A DNA stretch of 64,000 bases. Origin: Latrodectus hesperus. Its lineage: Eukaryota > Arthropoda > Arachnida > Araneae > Theridiidae. A program made the position numbers and the translations under genes. This document shows positions 28,286-43,600 of this stretch, piece by piece. Position 1 is the first letter of the stretch. Every line of letters starts with the position of its first letter. The stretch covers positions 37,519,524-37,583,523 of the forward strand of contig CM075862.1 of NCBI GenBank assembly GCA_037975125.1. The letters are read 5' to 3'. Under the pieces are notes generated by a model. It had not been told where the DNA came from and ran no database searches. It saw only the letters and a list, made by a program, of their open reading frames with translations.

Positions 28286-29819
28286 CACTGCTGGACAATG
28301 CTAAGGACGGATCACAAATTGCAATGTAGCATAACATTAAGCGAGACATGAGGCCTAGTAGGATAAAATATAGTTGCCACACTGTTCAGACATTAGAATA
28401 AAGAAATTTTATAGTTCTGGAAAGTACAGAAAGCTGTGAAACATCTGAAAGAAAAAATTGCTCATTTGATGCTGCATACGGAAAAATGGAACAATGAATC
28501 TAAAAGTCAGCAGGCACCTTGAAGAAAAGTATCAGTACGGGATATGTCCACCGTGGAGTGTGATGCAACATTCCACACGTCATATCATACTTTGCACAAC
28601 AGTATCCAGCAGCTGTTGAGGTAGTTTATCCCATTCCTCTAGAGTGCATGGATGAGGGTGTTATTTTTTGTCGGAGGATAGTTTCGATCAGCAACTTGCC
28701 TCCCCAAAGCATCCCACACATTTTCAATGGGGTTTAGATCAGGAGAACGTGATGACCATAACAAGGCGTTGAATACCCTCGCAGTCTAGACAATCCTGAA
28801 CAGCGAGTGTCCGATGACATGTTGCGTTGTCGTCCATAAAAACAAATTTATCACCGACAGCACCACTGAAAAGACTAACATGAGGAAATAGAACTTCATT
28901 AATGTATCGTTGGCCCATCATAGTCCCATTCGCAACCACATGTAGGGGCGTGCGGCCATTGATTATGATGCCGGCCCACACCATGAAATTGCATGTCAGA
29001 TATCGGTCCCTTTCCTGGATATTTTCTGGACGAAAAGCAGTACCACTCTCGCGCCAGATCAGTTGGCGTCTACAATCCGATGACAGACTGAACCTACTCT
29101 CAACTTAGAATAGTACGCATGCCCAGTCCTGTTCAGTCCAAATGTGATGCTCACGACACCATTGCAAATGGACAGTACGGTGCTTATGGTCAATGGGACA
29201 CACACAACAGGTCTGCGGGCGTATAGTCCTCCTTCCCTCAAACGTCTGCCAACAGTTTTTTGGGAGATCTGCTTTCCTGAGACAACAAGAAACTGATTTG
29301 CCACCTGCTGATCTGTGGTGCGGCTGTTCTTTTTCTGATAGGACGATATATCTGTTTTCTGCAGGCGTCGTACTTCTAACACGACCTTCCCCGTGCCGCC
29401 TGCTACACATTCCAGTTGTTTTAAATGACTTCCACAGCCGTGAAACAACGCTGTGAGCGATGTCGAACTCCCTGGCATTATCTGTTATTTTTCGCCCTTC
29501 TTCGATCTTTCCAATAATTCGGCCAAGCATAAAATCATCTAAGTGATGTCGGGAAGACATTCCAAAAATTTCAAGTTCGTCTATTAAATATTTCCTGTAA
29601 AACTTTGACTTGAAATAACAACTGTCCACACGCGTCAAAACCTTTAAAGCTCTTCTGAACGCTATCACGTGATGAACAGACGTGGGAAAAATATTTCCAT
29701 ACGCATACTTCTTCTTACTATATCCCGCACTTATTCTAATTTTCCATATTTTGCTTCCTTTCATTTTGTGGTTGCTATGGATGATAGTGTTATCCGTTCT
29801 TAGCAATTGTCCAGCAGTG
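28286..29819 (-). mobile_element. End-to-end Tc1-like transposon, 1,534 bp
   Basis: The left terminus CACTGCTGGACAATGCTAAG (from 28,286) is mirrored at the right, where the inverted end reads CACTGCTGGACAATTGCTAA from 29,819 inward. The arms match over about 26 bp apart from an extra T and one G/A change. TA dinucleotides at 28,284-28,285 and 29,820-29,821 are the expected target duplication. A degenerate transposase lies inside on the minus strand. The element was inserted whole and decayed in place. Confidence 0.92.
28490..29560 (-). pseudogene. Tc1-like transposase, inactivated
   Basis: Translation would start at the ATG read from 29,560 (MSSRHHLDDFMLGRIIGKIE), the first helix-turn-helix of a Tc1-type transposase. 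The frame changes in the 29,350s and back near 29,170, so the LREGGLYARRPVVCVPLT block is in another frame. The first catalytic motif (normally T-D-E-S) has become stop-V-E-S at 29,099-29,107, with the Asp codon now GTT. The second, MDDNATCHRT near 28,830, keeps its Asp. After another frameshift near 28,770, WSSRSPDLNPIENVWDALG keeps the Glu of DD34E. The C-terminus HGGHIP is close to 28,545. The enzyme would have moved the element by cut and paste; this copy cannot encode one. Confidence 0.9.
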
Positions 29820-29821
29820 TA

Positions 29822-30480
29822 TATGCACATAAATGGCAACTGCAAGTAACTTAGGGAATTTCAGTTATTGAATAATGGATTTAATTTTAAGATATTTATG
29901 TAAAAGTAGTTTAACACTTAAAAAGAAAATATATTGATACGAGAAACATTATACGAAGTAATTAATATATTCCTAGAATAACTCATACAATATTTTATAC
30001 ACATATTATTGTCTGTATTCCTACTATATTTCGTAGTCCAATGTTATTTGATCCATGCTATGAAGAAATTTCATCTACAGTAATGAAGTTAAGAAAAGAC
30101 CACCATGTTGGAAATAGTAAAAAGAAAATTAGTAAAACCCTGAGTAGGTATCTTGAAGCGACGTTGTTATGCAATTAAAATGTGGCATGTTGTGTATACA
30201 AATAATGTCAGATCTTGTAATCAAACGGATATTGTTATTGCAATTTCTGATTTAAGTTAAAATCTACCATATTTTATGCTTGGATTGGAAGATAGAAGCA
30301 AAACATTAAAATATTAATTAAGTTGCACCATAGAAATATATGTTTGAGTACACTTTAACTAAAGCAGATGATGTATTCACAAGAATGTGTTCCATAAAGA
30401 TTTCTTGTGAAAAAGTTAATTCAAAATATTAATTTAAGTGTTTACTTCCAATTGCAGTTTAAAGACAAATGCGTTATGTT
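29822..30480. other. AT-rich spacer
   Basis: No gene or repeat was recognised. Confidence 0.5.
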
Positions 30481-30720
30481 TTGCAATATTTGCAAACGGC
30501 ATCATTTAATATTTAACTTAATGAATTCAATTAATTGAGACAAATAGAAAATTTAAATACAAATTTAGGTTAGATGTAAGATTAACAAATAAATGGAGGA
30601 AATAAGGATTGTACATCTTAATCGTCTTCATCAACGTGTTCGTCTTTTTTCTCCAACGTCTTCTCTCTCTCTCTCTCTGCTCCAAACGGCGAGGTCCCGC
30701 TTGGCCAAAGCTTAGTGCTG

Positions 30721-30805
30721 TTACGTCATCCGTCTTCTTATTGGTTGAAGAGTTATGAGAAAACACCGGCGCTGGAACTCTCCTCTACACCGTTTCCGAT
30801 CACAC
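30721..30805 (-). repeat. LTR segment, copy 1
   Basis: An 85-bp segment beginning TTACGTCATCCGTCTTC on the plus strand and ending GATCACAC. It recurs at 32,020-32,104. It lies 3' of the integrase in element orientation and continues on both sides as unique LTR or untranslated sequence. Confidence 0.85.
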
Positions 30806-31112
30806 TCGGGCATCCTGATGGCTTTGGACCTCCAAAGCTTGCACAAAGAAAGCAAAAAAATATCTAGAAAAGATTAAGAAAAGAATAAAATTATTCACAG
30901 GCGCCGTCTTTAGCCTGTTTCTTGTTGCCATTCGTCTTCTGTTGTGGCATGTTTCATCTTTCTTTTGCGTCATCTTGATTATGAAAACCTTCTAAAAAAA
31001 GAAAGAAACAATTAAAATATTTAAAATAAAATTTGGTAAAAGCATCCGTTTATCATTAGTCCGTTTTCCAGAAAAAGGGTGTTAAACTGAGACTAAAATC
31101 GTCGTTGTCCAT

Positions 31113-32019
31113 TTAGTTCCAGGGCTTCATATTTTCAGCGGCAGTTGATGTGTTATTCGGGCCTTCATGATTTCCGACTTTCACAACTTCATAACGATCT
31201 CGTTCTTTAACTGAAGTTATTTTGTACGGGCCGAAAAATTTTGGACGTAGCTTTAATCCTGTACCGAACTGGGTTCTTTGTATTGCCACTAAATCTCCGA
31301 CTTTATATGTTAGAGGTGACTTCCGTTTCCGATTGAATTGGCGTTGGTTTTGTTGTTGTAGTTTCAGGATATTCTTTTCAGCTTCTTCTCGGAGTTCCTC
31401 TTTGTTTTTTATAGTGCTTGCTTCGTACTCCTCCTCGAGTAGTTTCTTAATTCGATAATCTTCTTTATTTTTCATTTTCACTCCAATCATGAGTTCGAAG
31501 GGGGAATATTTTGTACTGGTAGTTGTAACACTGTTCAGAATTCGTTGGACATCTGGGACATATTTAAACCATTTTGTGGGATCATCTGCAGAAAGCTTGG
31601 CAAGGATAGGAATAATGATTCCATGGATGCGTTCTACTTGTCCATTACCTTGTGCAAGACCAGTAGTTATAGTTACATGCTCAATTCCTTGCTCGGAACA
31701 ATAATCGGCAAAATCTTTAGAAGTGAATGCTGAACCTTTGTCAGAAATTATTCTAGATGGATTCCCAAAAGTTGTTTGAAGAATTTTCAATTTTTCTATT
31801 GCATCATTTGCTGTTGTTGATTTTACGGGATAAAACCATGTAAACTTTGTGAATGCGTCAACTACAGAAAATATGTATTGATATTTTTTATTTGAAGAGG
31901 GAAGTGTGCCAAGAAAGTCTATGTGAAAAGTGTCTAAAGGAACGTTACCTTTAGGTATTGGGTGAAGATAACCTTCAGCTTTTCCTCGTTTCTTATTATA
32001 TAAAATACAGTGTACACAA

Positions 32020-32021
<2 letters not shown>
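31113..32021 (-). CDS. Gypsy-type integrase, 5'-truncated, open frame
   Basis: This frame is open for 302 codons plus stop without interruption. It begins inside the integrase zinc-binding end (NCVHC). The catalytic core follows: FHIDF supplies the first Asp, SDKGSAF the second, and QVERIHG the Glu. Exactly 35 residues separate the second Asp from the Glu, giving a canonical D,D-35-E set. The C-terminal part has the usual basic linker (RKRKSPLTYKVGDLVAIQRT) and an SH3-like GPYKI segment. Integrase inserts the reverse-transcribed DNA into the genome. The first ATG-initiated or near-cognate start would be internal (31,790), so the protein is not made as a full unit. The intact frame suggests a recent loss of the rest of the element. 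Confidence 0.88.

Positions 32022-33685
<1,664 letters not shown>

Positions 33686-33760
<75 letters not shown>
33686..33760. repeat. (AT)n microsatellite between two transposons
   Basis: 75 bp of pure TA repeat. The right end of the 32.2-kb transposon is on one side and GGAGGGTGTCCCAAAAAGAC, apparently the end of another element, is on the other. Confidence 0.95.
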
Positions 33761-33762
<2 letters not shown>

Positions 33763-34835
33763 AGGGTGTCCCAAAAAGACCGCATAAAATCTGCACAGCT
33801 AGATTCCTCGATGGGAGTACATAAACAGCCCAAAGATGCGTTCTTGTACGATCCATAATTTACGAGAAAAATATAAAAACAAAGTATTATGTCACTTCTG
33901 GTGCAAGAAAAAACACTTTATTAAACATATCAACTGCAGCATATGCACTATTTAAAGCAGATGTTCAAAGTTCTAGAATTTTTATCTCAAGCTTGATATT
34001 TTTGTTTTAATCTGTGTCAGTCAACTAAATAATGGGCTTTAGTACTTGAAAACGTGTCTTATATTTCGTATGATATATACTCTTTATAAAAAAAACATAT
34101 TAGAAAATTTGTTTAGAAAAGGATTTTCTTCGACAAAAATACGTGATGCTTAATAATATTGAAGATCTGTACAAAAATTTTTATGAAGTATGTTGTATTT
34201 AAAAATTTACATATGCACTGTGAAAGTCATTATTAAAGTATTGAATGAATCTGTCTGAAACATGTTACTCTAAAGAAATGTATAAGAAATGTTTTTAATA
34301 AGCATCTATAAGATATATAAGATCATCTATCTATAATCTGTCTATCTATAACGATAGATGATCTTATAGATAAGCATCTATAAGATCATCTATCGTCTTG
34401 AATGTCGAGGCAGGCTTAAGCACTCTGTGGAATGGCTGTCATCACAAGTTACAGCATCGCGAGGTCAACCGAAGTATAAGCAGCTAGTGGACGACCAACT
34501 ATGTCCGTTGGTGTTGATACAACTTCTCAATACACCAGTTCCTTGAGATGGCCTCATAAGAAAAAATCCAACGGTGTAAGATCTGGCGGACATAGAACCT
34601 GACTTTCACGTCCGATCCAGTGCCTGGAGTATCCCATATCCAGCCAACCACGTACAGGAGCACAGAAATGAGCCGGATATCCATCATGCTGGAACCAAAG
34701 ACATTTCCATTACATCAGCCTTACATCAAGTACATGTTGTAGCTCTCACGAATGAAATACCTGGTCACCATACGAAGACTACCAGTAACTGCAAGATGCG
34801 ACCTTTTAAATACCAGTTTAACGATGGCTTAAAGT
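33761..34835 (-). mobile_element. Decayed relative of the DUF4817-type transposon
   Basis: It begins GGAGGGTGTCCCAAAAAGAC beside (AT)n, which looks like a terminal repeat. A transposase relic lies further in on the minus strand. No matching far end was found after about 34,835, so the limit there is set by loss of coding homology. Between about 33,880 and 34,400 the sequence is AT-rich and unrecognised, with short ATAAGATCATCTAT repeats near 34,320-34,395. It may include later insertions. Confidence 0.5.
34410..34760 (-). pseudogene. DUF4817-type transposase C-terminal relic
   Basis: On the minus strand near 34,540-34,580 the frame reads PDLTPLDFFL, stop, GHLKELVY. This is the block that follows the third catalytic Asp in this family; compare SPDLSPLDFFLWGFLKGLVY in the neighbour at 33.3 kb. 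Upstream, GWIWDTPG in another frame near 34,620 corresponds to the G-W-I-G-R segment. Downstream, VVSTPTDIVGRPLAAYTSVD matches the usual tail. Many stops and frameshifts are present and no N-terminal part is visible. Confidence 0.7.
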
Positions 34836-37005
34836 CATTAAATGGCACGCGTATGCATGACGAATGAGCGGCAAATTGAGACTTAGTTCTTCATAGATTA
34901 AATTGTAAATTTTATATTAATGTTCAGCAATATTTATCCAATTCTAGATAAATGAAATATATTAAGAAATAAAAAATGATTCATCAAAAATTTTCAAATG
35001 TAAAAACACAAATAATTCCCGAAATCATATAATAAAATGCAAAACATTTATAATCAATGTTTCTTAAGTGATCTTGAGTAAGCATTTAATTGCCGTCTTA
35101 ATAAAAAAGCTTTTAAAAGAATTTTACGGCGAACTTAACTATGTGATTTTATTTCTTTTTTTAAAATGAACAATTAGTGTGTATTATATTAAAAGAATTT
35201 TTTTAGAGTTACTATCACTTATAAATATTTATGAGTAGTATGAAAGTGAGTACTCATAAATGTTAATAAAACTTCTTCCAAGATGGAACATAATAAAGAT
35301 CCTCAAATTATAAAAATGGCATTAAAAGTTTTCTTTAAAAAACATCAGTAATGGGGTTTAAAAATATTATATATACATGTATAGTTAGGAGAAATTAAAA
35401 TAAGAATAATTTTGTTTCGTAAGTAATGATCCTACTTAAGTTAGCTTTTGAAGTAATTCGTTAAATGGAAATGAGTCACATTATGTTAAAAGATACCTGA
35501 AATTAAGAAAGTCATAATAAGAAAAGTTTAAATGAAGTTATTTCCTTACCTGTGTAAGTTTTACTCAGAATATAGCTATAATGTTTCAGATTTACACTAA
35601 CTTATGTTAGTGTTTATCTGAAACATTTAAAATATTAAATGCTTAAATATAACTTGAGATATTATTAAAAAACTTTACAACTATGCGAATAACTTAAATT
35701 ATTTTTCTTGAAAGATTTACTGCTGAGAATATTTTAAGATGCCTATAGATTTAGTTTGTCTGTTTGTCTTTTAACTTTGTAGTTTGCAAAATATAAGGTA
35801 AAATAAACGTAAGGAGATGTGAATATGAGGATCATTTTTGCCATATTTCAAGCTGCTTGCATTATGACTCAGCTTTTACGTACATTGCGAAAATTGTTAA
35901 ATACACTTAGTAAGTTGCACATTAAACGCAAGTATTTTCATTAATTACAATAAGAAATTTTCTCTAGCTCAATCACATATGTCACTCAAATTTTTTTCTG
36001 AATCAGCATGTAGTTGATCACTTACTGAATTTGGAAGTACTAAAACAATCAAATTAGTTTAACAAGAATATGGAAGAAATTTGTTAAAAGAGAATTCCAA
36101 CATTTCACTCATAATATAATTTTTTTTAAAAAATGCACGAAAAAAAGTGAGATTTTATTTTATGTAGAGATAATGCAAGATATTTACAACAACAGAACTA
36201 CCTAACAAACTTCCAAATGTTTTTCTGAAATTTGTGTTACATCAAGTCGTCGACTGTCTGATGTTGGATATTTATTGATTATATAATATTTATGGAATCA
36301 ACTACCTAATTAAATCTATATATTATGGCATTGCATTAAATATATTATATGATGTATAATATTGTGTCTGGTAACTTTTGCATTAAATTATTTTAACTAT
36401 AATTTTAGTGAGTATGGATAGGATAATGTTTACTTCAGAAAATTTTAGAATTCTTCCAAATTGAAATTAAACTAATGATAAGTATATTCGTATCAAATAT
36501 GTTTATAATTCAAATTGAATATAGATAAGTTTAACTATAGAATTCAAAAGATGTGGAGATATTGGTATATAACAAATGAAGAATTATTTTTTTAGCTAGA
36601 AAAAACATGTATATCTAAAGTTATTCTTTAGAAACATTATTAGAAATATAACGATAAAAAAGGTATGTCTATGTGTGTGTGTGGAAATAATAAAATTAAA
36701 TTTACAATTTTTTTATTTTTTATTTTAATAAATTATATAAGGTATGTTATTTTTTTCTGCTTACACTGGTCTCCAAAAATAAAAGAAAAACATGTTTTTC
36801 GAAGCTCACCGTAAACAAATTTGGCACAAAGAATAAAATGTATAGATTATGTTAATAATAATAACGAAATTATGTAAATTTATAGAAAAAAGCTAGTTAC
36901 CACTTGTTTTTAATAAAGTAGAACACATGAACAGAGTTTGAAAAATATACGCAGAAATCAGAATTTTGTAAATTCTATGTATTTTATGTTTTTGTCGTCG
37001 GATTC
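34836..37005. other. AT-rich spacer with one hairpin
   Basis: No gene recognised. A near-perfect hairpin occupies 35,580-35,627 (20 of 22 paired positions, 4-nt loop). Around 36,660-36,690 there is a short TG-rich run. Confidence 0.5.
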
Positions 37006-37009
37006 TTTA

Positions 37010-37860
37010 AAAATGTCAGTGGGGGTATCGCAATTTCTGAGAGTTGTCGTTTCACCCATTCGTTAATGTGGTGATTATCCACATGGAAGGAAATATAGAT
37101 GTCGCAAACTGAAACATTTAGACTCTTTATTTTTTCTCGCAATATGATCCATCTTCTATGAAATCCACAGCAACAGGAAGCTTTTATGTCAAAAATGTTC
37201 TAGGCCAACCGTGAGCTACACCGCATCAAGACATTTCTATAGCTCTTATGGCCAGAAGTACAAGCATTTCTATGCAACAATTTATTGCAGGTAACCATGC
37301 ATCACCATGCAAATTTATATGCAAGCTTAAAATTTGTGTATGTCCCTCTCATTGGACGTCATAAAAGTGCCCGCTTCTCTCGGTCAAGAAAACACGTTTC
37401 CTGAACAAAACAGTGATGAGATTCAGTTCATTTTATAGACAAGTAAAGATTCACAGGAAGAGTGATTCAGGATTCCTGCTGATCTGAGAGAGGAAAACAT
37501 TAGATATCTCATCAATCCAACACCGTGGAAAGAGACAGTTACCATAGAGACGAAATTATGATTTAGGCAAAGATCTCTCTCAATGGAAAACTTGCAAGGA
37601 AAAAATGTGAATGGTGTGAGTTTTCGGGATAACATCCTTGTCAGCATATATACTGATGCTATTGGCAATAAATTTATTCTGATTGATCATCACATGCGAT
37701 CTCATTGAGCTGTAGTTGTTGGTAAATATCTTGAAGATCTTGGTTTAAAGCAAATGTATGTGTGTGGAATAGCCAGATCAATATTTAGATCTAAGTCGCA
37801 TATAGCATCTGTTTCACTATTTTGGTAGACAAGTAACTGCTGTAGATCCTCCTCCAAGGT
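37010..37860 (+). pseudogene. Tc1-like transposase relic
   Basis: Plus-strand frames taken together follow the order of a Tc1 transposase. SRPTVSYTASRHFYSS near 37,205-37,245 corresponds to the G-R-P-x-x-T-T linker. VYVPLIGRHKSARF near 37,340-37,375 matches the start of the catalytic domain. VERDSYHRDEIMI, then AKISLNGK near 37,525-37,600 matches the W-A-G-I-S segment. GNKFILIDHHMRSH, a stop, then AVVVGKYLEDLGLKQM near 37,665-37,750 matches D-D-N-A-R-P-H-R-A and the following helix. There the second catalytic pair D-D reads I-D-H. Stops interrupt every block. No terminal repeats were found. Confidence 0.75.
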
Positions 37861-38733
<873 letters not shown>

Positions 38734-39383
38734 ACTCGATAGATTCAAAAACCAAAACCATACATCCAACCACCATGAAAATTTGGGAAATTATTAAATA
38801 TATCCCTAGGTAGGTTTTTGAAAATTTTTTAAATCAAATTTGAAATTCTAGTTTCTCCCGAACAAATATATCCCCAAAATATCATAATAACATTTAATTA
38901 CTACTATTTGTTAAAAGTGTAAACATGAATAAATTGAAAAATTAAATTTTTACCCATGAAATTTACTCATAGAGAGAATTTACTTTTATGTAATTAATTA
39001 AACTGTATAAAAACAACATACCCATAATAACAGTAATAAAAATATAAATCACAGCGTAAGTAATATAGTGAATCATTCTATTTATATATATTTCAATTAA
39101 TGTTTTAATACTACAAATTATATTAAAAGTTAAAATTTTTAAATACATAAATTGTATTGCCTTTAAGATTGCAAAAAATTAATTTAATTTATAAAAAACA
39201 ACATTAATGCGTTTGACGTTCAATTTTTCTCCAACTAATTCTAATAAATACAAAAAATGCAGTCAAAAACCTTATTTTTAATACCAGAATATATAAATTA
39301 TTAATACGTGAATAAATAAAAATATTATTGATTTTTAAGTAGAAAAAGATAATTTTAAATACGTTTTACTTAACCCGACAATT
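38734..39383. other. AT-rich spacer, possible Helitron leader
   Basis: No gene recognised. The segment immediately before 39,384 should contain the 5' end of the Helitron, but I could not mark its TC terminus. Confidence 0.4.
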
Positions 39384-42300
39384 ATGCCACCAAAGCGAAG
39401 TGCCATTTGCCGATCTACAAATCAAGTAAAAAGAAGAAGAGAAGAACGAGCTTCCGAAACAAGTGAGCAGAGACACGCTAGGCAAGAAATATATCAAGTT
39501 TACTTTGGTGTTGCTAGATCATTAGAAATGAGTGAACAGAGGCCAGCAAGTCAGCAAAAGAATCAAATTTGCAGGACACATACAATACGAACGATGCATA
39601 ATGATTTGAATTTACGTGGTTTCAATTACAATTCTCTTTACAATTACAATCTTCATTCAAGTGTAATTTTGGAAAAAATGTGTAAAAAGTGTTTGTGTTG
39701 TGGTTTTCAAAAATTGGAAAGTTAAACGTAAAGTTACCAGACTTGCGTTCACCACCTGAACCATTATTAACTATAGTATCAGGTGAAACAAGTCAGTCAT
39801 TTCTTTTTGAAAAATATACGCAAAAACAATTTGTGCTTTCTACTGTCATCGTGCTTAACAACGAATATCGTTAGCGCAAATTAAATGCCAACATTTAAAG
39901 TACAAGGGTAAATTTATCACCATGCTGGATCACTACTACCCTTGCCAAATGCTTGTAAAAATATCTTCAGATGCATTTTATGGGAAATACTGACAAACAA
40001 ATCAACAGATGGTGTCAAATAAATATGAGTACTAAACGAGAGACTGTCACTGAAATTAAAAAAAATTGATCTCATATTGAATTAATTAAATTATTTATAA
40101 CTGTCATTGAACAAATGACATCTGATGATTACAAAGTAAAAATAAAGACATATAAAACACCTATTGGTCAGCATTGAAGACAATTCAGCGCAACAACGAT
40201 CGATAAAATGGCAGTTGTCATAGTTGGTGAAAAATGTAATTCTCAAGATATAATTCTTCATCGTATAATTGGTGATATCCAGCAAGTATCAGAAACGCAT
40301 CATTCATATGATGCATTACAATATCTCATTCTATTTTGGGAAGGAGAGGATGAATATCATTTTAATATGAATATGAGAAATTCTTTAACTAATGTGGACA
40401 TTAACAAAAAGGTCAATGCTATGAACTATTATGCATATCGATCGATGATTCGTCAAAATGTTGGTAGTTATATATTGAAATGCAGACAATTATTTCATCA
40501 ATACATGGTTGACATGTATGCAAAGAATAGAAAGTCATAGACTCCTCTACATACGACTAAATCAAGTCAAATTGCTTTCTGTAGAGTACATACATTTACA
40601 TGATGCAGTTGTAAATGATGGCAATTTCAGTGACTTGGTAAAAATGGTCATTTTACCAACCACATTTACAGGCAGCCCAAGACACATGTATGAATATGCA
40701 AAAGATGCAATGACGTATGTTCGAGCATATTGTCGTCCAAATTTTTTCATCATATTTACATGCAACCCAGCATGGGATGAAATAACGGAGCTTTCACTAA
40801 CTTGACAATCACCATTAGATCGTCAGATCTGATCAGATCATCGTGATATTTGTCCACATGTATTTAAGAAAAAATTAAAATCTTTAATAGATTTTACTGT
40901 CAAACACCATGCATTTGGAGAGACGCGCTGTTGGGTGTATTCCATTGAATGAAAAAAGAGGTTTACCACGTGTGCATATAATAGTGTGGATAATGTAAAT
41001 GATAAGACTAAACAGAATTGATGAAGTTATCTCTACAGAAATACCAGACATAGAAATTGATAAAGACTTGTACGATTTTGTCTGAAAAAATATTATTCCT
41101 GGTCCGTGTGGCTAAATAATAATTCACCATGCATGTCAGATAGAAAGTGCACAAAGCAGTATCCTAGAGACTTACTTGCTGGAACTATTACATGCGTTGA
41201 TGGATATTCGCTCTATCGACGACGATCTACCAAGGATGGTGGAAAATCTATTAAACTAAAAGTACTCAGCAATGCTATTGTTGTTTATAATCGTTGGATA
41301 GTACCATATCATCCATTACTAATAAAAACCTATAATGCGCAAATAAATGTTGATTACAGCAATTCAATGAAAACTATAATATACATTTGCAAATATGTGA
41401 ACAAAGGAAGCAATATGTCAGTATTTTTATTGGAAAATACAACTCCATCTAACGATGAAGTCACCCAATATCAACTGGGAACGCTGCATATGTAACAAAT
41501 AGGCTATTTGGCGTATTTTATTATTTTCTAATCATGAGTGACATCAAACGGTTGTTCATTTAGCAGCACATCTTGAAAATAGACAGCGTTTACGTTCTAC
41601 ATCAGAAAATGCACGTGCAATACCAACATCAACACCGCCATCAAAATTAATTGAATTTTTCAAATTATGTAGAAATGATACCTTTGCAAAGACAGTATTT
41701 TACTCTGACGCATCAAATTATTTTAAGTGGAATAGCATCAACAAGAAACTTTCAGCGTCGTAAACAAGGTAGAACAGTACAAGGACACCTAAATTTATAT
41801 TCAACTTATGCATTGGTCGTCTGTAAACTGCACATCCAAATAACGCAGTATGCTTTTATCTAAAATTATTTTAATCTGTGCTCGTGGACTAGCATCTTTC
41901 CAAGAATAGCTCAACCACAGCAGATACGTGCACTATTTTCCATCACACTAACTAAATGTTTTCAGGTTAATCAAAAAGATCTGCAGGAAAAATATAAAGA
42001 TATGACTTAAGACATTTTAAATCACATGCTTAGAGTAAATACTAATCCCAACGATCAATTTGCAACAAATATATGCAATAAAACCTTGATTTTAATTGAG
42101 GATGAATATTTGACAATAGCGAACAAATCACTGACAGAATTGGGAAGTATTGCTCCAAATAGATCTGGTAATGACATATTCGATCATTTTCGATCAACGC
42201 GAAACGCACTTCGATGTTAATGAACTACAAACATTTGTTCGAATCAAACTACTGATATTGGTATTAGAACAATGAACAGCATATAATTCAATTATAAATG

Positions 42301-43600
42301 AAATATCTAACAAGAGTCGTGGTTTATATTTCCTAGATGCACCTGGAGGCACTGGCAAAACTTTTCTTATTTCAATTATTCTGGCAAGTATAAGATCATA
42401 AAATAATATTGCAATTGCTATTGCACTATCTGGTATTGCATGAACTCTTTCAGACTGTGGTCAAACAGCACATTCAGCATTAAATATGCAGATAATTCAA
42501 ACTCCAACATGTAATACTAGCAAATATTCTGGGATGGGAAAATACTAAGATCATGTCAGCTTATCATATGGGATGAATGCACCATGACACACAAGAAATG
42601 ATGGAAGCACTGAATTCAACATTACAAGATTTGAGAAGAAATGAGAAACTTTTTGGTGGTGCACTAATTTTGCTAGCTGGTGGTTTTCAACAAACTCCAC
42701 CAGTTATACTTCATTCAACACCTGTAGATAGAATTAAATGCATGTCTCAAATCATGAGTGTTATGGCGGTATGTGGAGTAAATATCTTTAATAACCAATA
42801 TTTGTGTTCAATTGCAGCAAGATGAATTTTCTGAACGATTTTCAAAACAATTGTTAGATATTAGGAATGGCAAAATAGAAATGGATGAATCCACGCATTG
42901 TATTACATTACCAAAAAACTTTTGTCAAATTGTAAAATCTACTGATGAATTGATTGTCAAAATTTTTTCCAAATATACCTCAAAATTATAAAAATAATCA
43001 ATGGGTTAGTGAGCGAGATATATTGATATCCAAAAACATTGATGTGAATGCAAGGATTCAAAATGAAAAACTTGATGAAGAAACAACATATAAATCCACA
43101 GATACTGTTGTCAATCACGATGAATCAGTTAACTATCCAACAGAATTTTTCAATTCATTGGATTTACCAGGAATGTCATCGCATATTTTATCTTTGAAAT
43201 TGGTTCTCAAATCATCTTTCCACAAAATATAAATCCACCACGACTATGCAATGGAACTAGGCTATCAGTAACAAAGTAATGAATAACATAATTAAGACAA
43301 CCATTTTAAATGGAAAACACCAAGGTTAACGTGTAGTACTATCACCAGTTCCCATGATATTTACAGATACTCCATTAAAGTTTAAGCGTCTACAGTTTCC
43401 CTTACGACTAAAATTTGTAGTGACCATTAACAAAGCACAGGGACAATTATTGCAAGTATGTGGATTAAATTTTATAAATCCATGCTTCTCTCGAGGACAA
43501 CTGTTCTTTGGGTGTTCATGAGTTGGAAAACCCTCAAATTTATTTGTTCTTACACCAGATAAGAAAACAAAAAATGTATATTTACAAGCATTACTATAAG
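39384..43600 (+). pseudogene. Helitron Rep/helicase gene, full span, broken
   Basis: Frames in order follow a Helitron rolling-circle transposase. The start MPPKRSAICRSTNQVKRRRE is the basic N-terminus of arthropod Helitrons. A KLPDLRSPPEPLLTIVSGET block follows at about 39,730, then the helitron-like N domain (40,208-40,540). PTTFTGSPRHMYEYAKDAMT and FTCNPAWDEI lie at 40,650-40,790. The HUH site reads GLPRVHIIVWI at 40,960, with Arg in place of the first His. YICKYVNKG near 41,385 holds the catalytic Tyr. The helicase has Walker A DAPGGTGKTF at 42,336, Walker B IIWDECTM near 42,565, GGFQQTPPVI near 42,675 and a last motif TINKAQGQLLQVCGL near 43,420. More than ten stops and frameshifts interrupt it. 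The span of 4.2 kb is near complete. Confidence 0.93.

Noticed and set aside
29193..29456. Plus-strand 87-codon ORF inside the Tc1-like element
   Set aside because: It is antisense to the transposase relic, whose family pattern is clear on the minus strand.
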